From Neoarius graeffei (Eukaryota; Chordata; Actinopteri; Siluriformes; Ariidae): a stretch of 64,000 bases of DNA. The position numbers were made by a program, and so were the translations under genes. Positions 57,691-64,000 of this stretch are shown here, in pieces. The stretch lies in the NCBI RefSeq assembly GCF_027579695.1, contig NC_083578.1:1938768-2002767 (forward strand). Reading direction: 5' to 3'. Within the stretch, counting starts at the first letter, position 1; each line of letters starts with the position of its first letter. Below the pieces are notes generated by a model, which saw nothing but the letters and a program-made list of their open reading frames with translations, was not told the origin of the DNA and did not search any database.

Positions 57691-57840
57691 GTGTGTGTGT
57701 GTGTGTCCAAAGCCTCCAACGATAAATGCCAGGCCACGGTGTGTGAGTGTGACCGAGTTGCTGCAAACTGCTTCTCTCAGTATCATCACACTTACAACCC
57801 CGGCAATAAAAACCTCCCAAATGAAGAGTGCAAGAACTGA
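55727..57840 (+). CDS. pla2g1b: Pancreatic-type secreted phospholipase A2, group IB (4 exons, 148 aa)
   Basis: Exons 55727-55760, 56746-56902, 57435-57562 and 57713-57840 (447 nt), phases closing; 148 aa equals the usual PLA2G1B precursor length. Signal peptide MRLSWILLLTSVCVVCA, short propeptide ESPPR, then mature ALWQFGELITCVQP. The calcium loop is YGCYCGFSGSGSP, followed by the catalytic His-Asp in CCLVHDKCYENA, the pancreatic-loop region (LPECPGLANLPYIKVYKFTC), the second catalytic Asp in CECDRVAANCF, and the tail YHHTYNPGNKNLPNEECKN. Cysteine count and spacing fit group IB. It hydrolyses the sn-2 ester of phospholipids in the gut lumen. Intron 1 holds a degenerate minisatellite. The exon 4 acceptor directly follows a (TA)n(TG)n microsatellite. 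Confidence 0.97.
56030..56740. repeat. degenerate minisatellite of TGATGTTACAT/TTTTGTGTTAATACA type
   Basis: About 700 bp of irregular 20-45-bp reiterations (ATTAATGTTACATGATGTTT, GTGTTAATACATTAATG) filling most of pla2g1b intron 1. Confidence 0.9.
57632..57706. repeat. (TA)28(TG)n microsatellite before pla2g1b exon 4
   Basis: The compound tract ends six bases before the exon 4 acceptor AG at 57711-57712. Confidence 0.95.
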
Positions 57841-58073
57841 GACACCCAACCTGGAGACTGAACACTGCATCGACTCCACCTCAACCAACTAAACACCACA
57901 GTAACACTGTCTCTGTCAACTAAACACCAAGTGCACAGAAAGAATAAATAATAAAGCAACAACTCTGATGGCTGTGTTCTTCTGGGTTGATGGTAGTGAA
58001 TGACAGTGTGTGGATTGGGACACGCCCTCTCATCATGGTGTTTAGCCTATATAGTGAATACACACTGACCAGC

Positions 58074-58452
58074 GGGGCGGCACGGTGGTGTAGTGGTTAG
58101 CGCTGTCGCCTCACAGCAAGAAGGTCCTGGGTTCGAGCCCCAGGGCCGGCGAGGGCCTTTCTGTGTGGAGTTTGCATGTTCTCCCCGTGTCCGCGTGGGT
58201 TTCCTCCGGGTGCTCCGGTTTCCCCCACGGTCCAAAGACATGCAGGTTAGGTTAACTGGTGACTCTAAATTGAGCGTAGGTGTGAATGTGAGTGTGAATG
58301 GTTGTCTGTGTCTATGTGTCAGCCCTGTGATGACCTGGCGACTTGTCCAGGGTGAACCCCGCCTTTCGCCCATAGTCAGCTGGGATAGGCTCCAGCTTGC
58401 CTGCGACCCTGTAGAAGGATAAAGCGGCTACAGATAATGAGATGAGATGAGA
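58074..58452 (+). mobile_element. tRNA-headed SINE, copy 10 (at the left tip of Tc1 F)
   Basis: Flanked by CACTGACCAGC and CACCGACCAGC, a duplication of the Tc1 terminus with one later change. Confidence 0.93.
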
Positions 58453-59093
58453 CACCGACCAGCTATAACATTAAACCCAGTGACAGGTGAAGTGAATTAC
58501 ATTGATTATCTCAATACAATGGCACCTGTTGAGGGATGGGGTTTATTAGGCAACAAGAAAGAGAACAGTCAGTTCTTGAAGAAGCTGATGTGTTGGAAGC
58601 AGGAAAAATGAGTGAGTGTAAGGATCTGAATGACTTTGATAAGGGCCAAATTGTGATGGTAAAATGACTGGGTCTGAACATCTCCAAAATGGCGCATCAT
58701 GCGAGGTGTTCCCGGTATGCAGTGGTTAGTACCAAACAAAAGTTGTCCAAGGAGCTGAAGGACAACCGATGAACCAGCAACAGGGTCATGGCTGTCGAAG
58801 GCTCACTGATTCGCATGGGGCATGAAGGCTAGCCCATATGGTCCAATCCCACAGAAGAGCTACTGGAGCACAAATTGCTGAAACAGTTAATGATGTTGAC
58901 AACTTTCTCTTTTAGCCATCACAATTTGTCAAAATCACTCAGATCCTTACGCTCGCCCATTTTTCCTGCTTCCAACACATCAGCTTCAAGAACTGACTGT
59001 TCTCCTGCTGCCTAGTAAACTCCACCCCTCAACAGGTGCCACTGGAATGAGATAATCAATGTTATTCACTTCTTCACCTGTCAGTGGTTTTAA

Positions 59094-59822
59094 AGGAACA
59101 GTCCACCGTACTTCCATAATGAAATATGCTCTTATCTGAATTGAGACGAGCTGCTCCGTACCTCTCCGAGCTTTGCGCGACCTCCCAGTCAGTCAGATGC
59201 AGTCAGACGCGCTGTCACTCCTGTTAGCAATGTAGCTAGGCTCAGTATGGCCAATGGTATTTTTTGGGGCTGTAGTTAGATGCGACCAAACTCTTCCGCG
59301 TTTTTCCTGTTTACATAGGTTTATATGACCAGTGATATGAAACAAGTTCAGTTACACAAATTGAAACGTGGCGATTTTCTATGCTATGGAAAGTGCGCAC
59401 TATAATGACAGGCGTACTAACACCTTCTGTGCGCTTCGGCAGCGCATTGATACGGAGCTCAGATATCAATGTGCTGCCGAAGAGCGCAGAAGGTGTTAGT
59501 ACGCCTGTCATTATAGTGCGCACTTTCCAAAGCATAGAAAATCGCTACGTTTCAATTTGTGTAACTGAACTTGTTTCATGTCACTGGTCATATAAACCTA
59601 TGTAAACAGGAAACACGTGGAAGAGTTTGGTCGCATCTAACTACAGCCCCAAAAAATACCGTTGGCCATACTGAGCCTAGCTACATTGCTAACAGGAGTG
59701 ACAGCGTGTCTGACTGCGTCTGACTGACTGGGAGGTCGCGCAAAGCTCGGAGAGGTACGGAGCAGCTCGTCTCAATTCAGATAAGAGCATATTTCATTAT
59801 GGAAGTACGGTGGACTGTTCCT
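59094..59822. mobile_element. 729-bp foldback DNA transposon with TTAA target duplication
   Basis: TTAA at 59090-59093 and 59823-59826. Left end AGGAACAGTCCACCGTACTT; the right end is its complement. The two arms of about 350 bp are nearly identical inverted copies meeting at a short centre near 59455-59465. TTAA duplication is typical of piggyBac and Kolobok-type elements. Mirror-image 74-aa frames on the two strands are artefacts of the palindrome. Confidence 0.92.
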
Positions 59823-60293
59823 TTAATGTTATGGCTGATCGATGTATATTTGGTTTGACACACACCCACAGTGGGTGTGTCTTGTTTAAATATGCAAGTT
59901 TCTGAAGATTTTATTCAACAATTTATTTATTTATTAAACAGGAAGTATCATATATTCAGGACAAAATTTAACTGGTAAACTGGACTATATGTCATCGAAC
60001 ATTATAAAAATATTTCATAAGACAAAATTCAGGAAAGTAAAAAAAAAAATCAGTGCTGGAAAATCTCTTCGATATAAACACTCACACAGGCTTTAAAATG
60101 CTAATCAGGCTAATCCTTTACAGGAATGTAGCGGTAAATACAGCAGCTTCGTGTCTGAAATTAGTGACCGCAGACTGGAACTCGAAACCCCCGACACGAT
60201 CACGGTGCTGTGTTTCCTCCTCATGTGTGTGTGAATAGTGCAGACGGTGCAGTCTGAGACATAGCCACATGTGTAATGTGAAAGTGATGAAGC

Positions 60294-63200
60294 TCATATG
60301 GGTTTGTAGAGCAGCGTAGTGACGTATTTCTTCTTGTAGCGGTGAGTGGCGCTGAGGACCATCACACCATCCTGAGGAAATGAACAACAGGAAGTTAGTG
60401 TCAACACTGACCAACGCAGCATGTTAACCTCATGTTCTAACTGCTAATTCTCTGACTGTGTTGCAATGGCACTGTCAAACCACAGCTGCATGTGACCAGA
60501 ATGTACATCAAACAAAAACACATGCCAAAAACAGATTAGCACATGCTAATTCATCTCAAACCTCTGGAGAGTAAAGTACAGTAAATTAAAACACAGGGAA
60601 TTAACGTGCTAATCTGCACGCTTGTGTCAACACAAAATGCATGATAATTTGTTTAATACTGCAGCGAATGAAAGTACAGTGACTCAAAAGATGCTAATTA
60701 GCATGCTATCTGTATGTTAAAGTTAAACATATGCTAACCTGCTGAAAATCACAGTGAATAAAAATATGGTTATTTAATATACAGCTAATCACAATTACAA
60801 GCTAAAGCATTGCTAATCTAACGAAAGTCACAGTGAATGAAATGGAAGTGAATTAACGCGCACAGCTGGTTAGCATGCTTGTCAGGGACTTAAGCTAAAT
60901 CACATGCTAGCCTATGTCCACTGATAAAATATCAGGTAATTAGCATGCTAGTCCATGTGTTAAGCTAAATACATATTGTATCACCAAAAACCCTCAGATA
61001 ATTAAAGTACAGAAAATTAAAAAATCCAGCTAATTACAGTGCTAGTCTATGGGTTAAGCTAAAACATGCTAATGTGCTAAAACCTCAGTGAATAAATAAG
61101 TGAAAACAGTTGGATGAGTAACACAGACTGTGGTTGTGATTAGTGTTAGCATACCTTGATGGAGAGAGCATACAGGTGATTGAGCATCACATGGTTGGGT
61201 TCAGGAAGCAGAGTGGGATCACACTGCTCATCACACACACACACACACAGAGTTATAACGTACTAAATTTGCTTAATTAATGTTTCCTTTAATCTGAGAT
61301 TCTGCTCCTTTTAAAGATGCTGTGTTTTTAACATGTGGTTCTGTGACCCACCGAGACGCCGGTGTCTTTATTGAGCAGAACCTGCAGCAGGTGAGGAGGC
61401 AGGATGGGGGGAGAGCGCAGTCGCTCCTCTCCTTTAACAGAGTACAGGTCCTGATGGTACGGTCCGGGAGGAGAGCTGGAGATGTCTGAACAACAAACAG
61501 AGAGAGTTTTAAACAGACTTTAACGTCTAGTGAATGTAAACAGCACCAATAAAAACAAAGCCCTAACGTTCTGACAAGCGGCTTCAAAACTTTTACAGGT
61601 ATTTCTTAAACAGGTAAAACAACGCACCTGACATGTCAGCGCATATCTCAGAGTCGCTCTTCAGGGCATCGAAAACCTCGAAGTCTGTCTTACGTATCAG
61701 AACCACGTTGTTGACGACACCAGATTTAGTGGTGACCACAGGCTGAGGAAAAATGATCATAAATATAAAAACGATCCAAAACTTCATCTCATCTCATTAT
61801 CTGTAGCCGCTTTATCCTGTTCTACAATATTGCAGGCGAGCTGGAGCCTATCCCAGCTGACTACGGGCGAAAGGCGGGGTACACCCTGGACAAGTCGCCA
61901 GGTCATCACAGGGCTGACACATAGACACAGACAACCATTCACACTCACATTCACACCTACGCTCAATTTAGAGTCACCAGTTAACCTAACCTGCATGTCT
62001 TTGGACTGTGGGGGAAACCGGAGCACCCGGAGGAAACCCACGCGGACACGGGGAGAACATGCAAACTCCACACAGAAAGGCCCTCGCCGGCCACGGGGCT
62101 CAAACCCGGACCTTCTTGCTGTGAGGCGACAGCGCTAACCACTACACCACTGTGCCGCCCCTCTATGTTAACATATTACGCTAAAATGTAGAGATTGCTA
62201 TGTTTACATGTAAAATTAGCGATGTTAATGTATAAAGTTAAAAGACTCCTATGTTAAGTTATAATATAAAAATGTAAAGTTAGGTCTGTTTACATGTAAA
62301 ATTAGTGAGATTAATGTGTAAAGTTAAAATGTAAAGATAGCTATGTAAAGTTGTAACTCAGAAATGTAAAATTAGGTCCAGTGACTCACGTGGTGAATGA
62401 AGTCACACAAAAAGTAAACAGTTATAGTTCCAGCTAGAAGTATTTTGTCTTGAGGGGAAAAAAAAAATCACAAAAAGTTTGATTGATGAATTTTTTTCCT
62501 TCCTGCATTTTGTGCATCGTTTTTACCTTCTTAGGATCTAAAGTCCAGTGTCCATCGACATAAAACTTATACTGATGCTCTCCTTCAGGAAGGTCGACGA
62601 TTCCAGTGAAATTATTGTGACTTGGAGAGAAACAGAAAGAGAAAATTATTAAACGTGATCTTAACATAACATCGGATTATTTCACAGTGCTGGGGACTGC
62701 AGTCCAATACTTTTTATTCTGCCCTTATCCACTTACCCTAGATTGAGTGCACTAGTGTGGAGTGATAGTTGTACCACTACGATTTGGATTTAAATTTTAC
62801 AAAGGAGAACTTTCAAGTTTCAAATAAAAACCCCTCACTGAATTAATTTTGTGATTGAATGAAATCAAACTGAATTTGTAGTCATTTTATTTAAGTATTT
62901 AAACCTGGATTTTAAAATAATTTAAACATTACAAATAAAATTAAAGCAATCCTGCTCTAGAAAGTCACATTCAACACATTCCAGAGTCAATTGTTCTCAT
63001 TTCAGCCAATCAGCAGCCAGAAAATAACCCCCCTTTAATAATAATGGGTGTAAATTTGATTAATTAAATATAAAATGTGTGGAATTAATCATTTAATATT
63101 TAACATCTAAATTAGTGTATTCATGCTGACCCCTAGTGGTCAAATTCACTACCAACAACTCTTTCTTCACTCAATAATCTTCACTTTTACTTTAGAGTCA

Positions 63201-63672
63201 CACTCTGTTTACTCAGGAGCTATTTTGCTGCTAAGCTAGCATGTGCTATCCAGCTGATTTGTTAATGTTTGTCCTTTTTTGGTACCCCGCTAGCATGCTG
63301 ACTAGCCAGTAACACTTGCTGTTTTGTGATATGTGCAGCAGTTCTGCACTACAGCTAATTTACAGACATTTTATTAAAGTATTTTAATAGTTTTATAGTG
63401 ATTATATCATGTGATAATGAGGTGGTTTGGAGCCCAGCTAGCTTGTTTCGTTTCTATAGTAACAGTTCGTTCACAGGGATTTGTATGGTAGATGCGGAGG
63501 GGACGTGAGTGGACGTGTCTTACCTCTTGGACAGGGGGATTTTTGTGGCCCAGTTATTGAAGGAGCCGGACAGATAAACTTCTCTCGCCGGACTGGACCA
63601 CTCAAACACAGTGGGGTGTTCAACCACACACTTCGTCTCCAACTGAACATCCTTCTGCCACGCCAAGAACTC
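60294..63672 (-). CDS. prkab1: AMP-activated protein kinase beta subunit, C-terminal six exons (5' end outside window)
   Basis: Exons 63672-63524, 62620-62527, 61742-61628, 61485-61352, 61223-61155 and 60371-60294, phases closing to a TGA. The fragment starts at EFLAWQKDVQLETK. It carries the glycogen-binding CBM48 domain (VYLSGSFNNWATKIPLSK, then DLPEGEHQYKFYVDGHWTLD), the linker KTDFEVFDALKSDSE, and the alpha/gamma-binding C-terminal domain (PPGPYHQDLYS, PPILPPHLLQVLLNKDTG, LPEPNHVMLNHLYALSIK), ending YKKKYVTTLLYKPI. AMPK beta scaffolds the heterotrimer and senses glycogen. The N-terminal myristoylated exon is not in the window. Divergence in the CBM flank (VVEHPTVFEWSSPA) suggests a fish paralogue (1a or 1b); beta-1 is favoured over beta-2 by linkage to pla2g1b and cox6a1. 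The last intron (60372-61154) is full of short degenerate GCTAAT-rich repeats. Confidence 0.95.
61785..62160 (-). mobile_element. tRNA-headed SINE, copy 11 (prkab1 intron)
   Basis: Complete copy; a clean target-site duplication was not found. It lies 42 bp upstream of the exon that begins at 61742, in the same sense as the gene. Confidence 0.9.
62161..62380. repeat. degenerate TGTAAAATTAG/ATGTTAA repeat
   Basis: Short irregular reiterations of CTATGTTTACATGTAAAATT and related strings in a prkab1 intron. Confidence 0.5.
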
Positions 63673-64000
63673 CTGAACACATCACAGAGAGAGAGGGAGA
63701 GAGGGAGAGAGACAGAGAAAGTGAGAGCGAGTGAGACGAAGAGAGAGATTCAAAGACAGACAGAGAGTCATATTTATGTGTATAAATAGATTTCTGTGTG
63801 CATATCTTATTGCTGGGTTTCAGTCACATGACTTCTTCGTGGTTTTACCGTAAGTGAAATAGCTGGTGGTCTAAACGGCTGCCGTAGTGCAAACAACTAG
63901 CGATAACTTATCAGAGTACGCTCGTAATCTAGAAGCCACTGCTGGCTTTAGATCTATTCAGAAGATTGCTGTGTGCAATGGAATCGACCCCTACAGTCTG
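63673..64000. other. prkab1 upstream intron, no further exon seen
   Basis: Contains a GAGAGA-rich stretch (63685-63770). The next upstream exon, expected to encode the N-terminal region, lies beyond the window. Confidence 0.5.

Larger units (their letters stand above)
58061..59844. mobile_element. Tc1-like remnant F hosting a SINE and a foldback element
   Basis: TA flanks at 58059-58060 and 59845-59846; ends CACACTGACCAGC...TATAACATTAAA and TTTAATGTTATGGCTGATCG. Plus-strand sequence AGCAGGAAAAATGAGTGAGT onward (about 58600-58880) is a decayed transposase N-terminal region (AAGGGCCAAATTGTGATGG). The catalytic part is deleted, and a long inverted repeat of about 200 bp is seen at 58915-59088. 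Confidence 0.8.

Noticed and set aside
59311-59605. Two similar 74-aa ORFs on opposite strands
   Set aside because: Mirror translations of the arms of a foldback transposon.

Overview
The window is vertebrate nuclear DNA and almost certainly from a teleost fish. Its genes are split into many GT-AG exons, it is rich in CA/TG microsatellites, and it carries dense fish-type transposons: Tc1-like elements, hAT, PIF/Harbinger and eleven copies of one tRNA-headed SINE. The SINE type and Tc1 load suggest an otophysan, perhaps a catfish; that is inference from general knowledge, not a proven assignment.

Seven protein-coding genes can be assembled exon by exon, and for the complete ones the reading frame closes across every junction. 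In order: hnf1a (minus, 15445 to 3381, 10 exons, 568 aa); an unrecognised secreted protein (minus, 26975 to 25588, 3 exons, 266 aa); hps4 (minus, 38733 to 31477, 12 coding exons, 592 aa); cox6a1 (minus, 42076 to 40397, 3 exons, 109 aa); a type II C-type lectin receptor (plus, 45209 to 54366, 7 exons, 241 aa); pla2g1b (plus, 55727 to 57840, 4 exons, 148 aa); and the C-terminal six exons of an AMPK beta subunit, prkab1-like (minus, 63672 to 60294, 5' end outside the window). Their jobs are unrelated (liver/gut transcription, lysosome-related organelles, respiration, glycan recognition, digestion, energy sensing). They are a conserved neighbourhood rather than a pathway: HNF1A, COX6A1, PLA2G1B and PRKAB1 also lie together on human 12q24.

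Layout: 1-1650, 3' end of an LTR retroelement; 2800-15450, hnf1a with Tc1, SINE and MITE insertions in introns; 16260-18050, MITE and a Tc1 remnant broken by a SINE; 18895-23540, a 38/40-bp minisatellite upstream of hnf1a that contains SINEs and a Harbinger element; 23540-24910, nested SINE/Harbinger/other repeat; 25588-26975, secreted gene; 29270-30874, near-intact Tc1; 31477-39800, hps4 with a 3.1-kb hAT in intron 7; 40397-42076, cox6a1; 45209-54366, lectin gene with an intact Tc1 in intron 1 and a three-layer transposon nest in intron 6; 55727-57840, pla2g1b; 58061-59844, SINE plus foldback transposon nested in a Tc1 remnant; 60294-63672, AMPK beta.

The most interesting signals are two. 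First, each unit of the minisatellite 4-8 kb upstream of hnf1a contains a near-match (11 of 13) to the palindromic HNF1-binding consensus, so about 60 HNF1-like sites lie next to the gene for HNF1 itself. Second, four exons in three genes are bracketed, in transcript sense, by a (UG)n tract upstream and a complementary (AC)n tract downstream, which could pair across the exon and affect splicing or circularisation.
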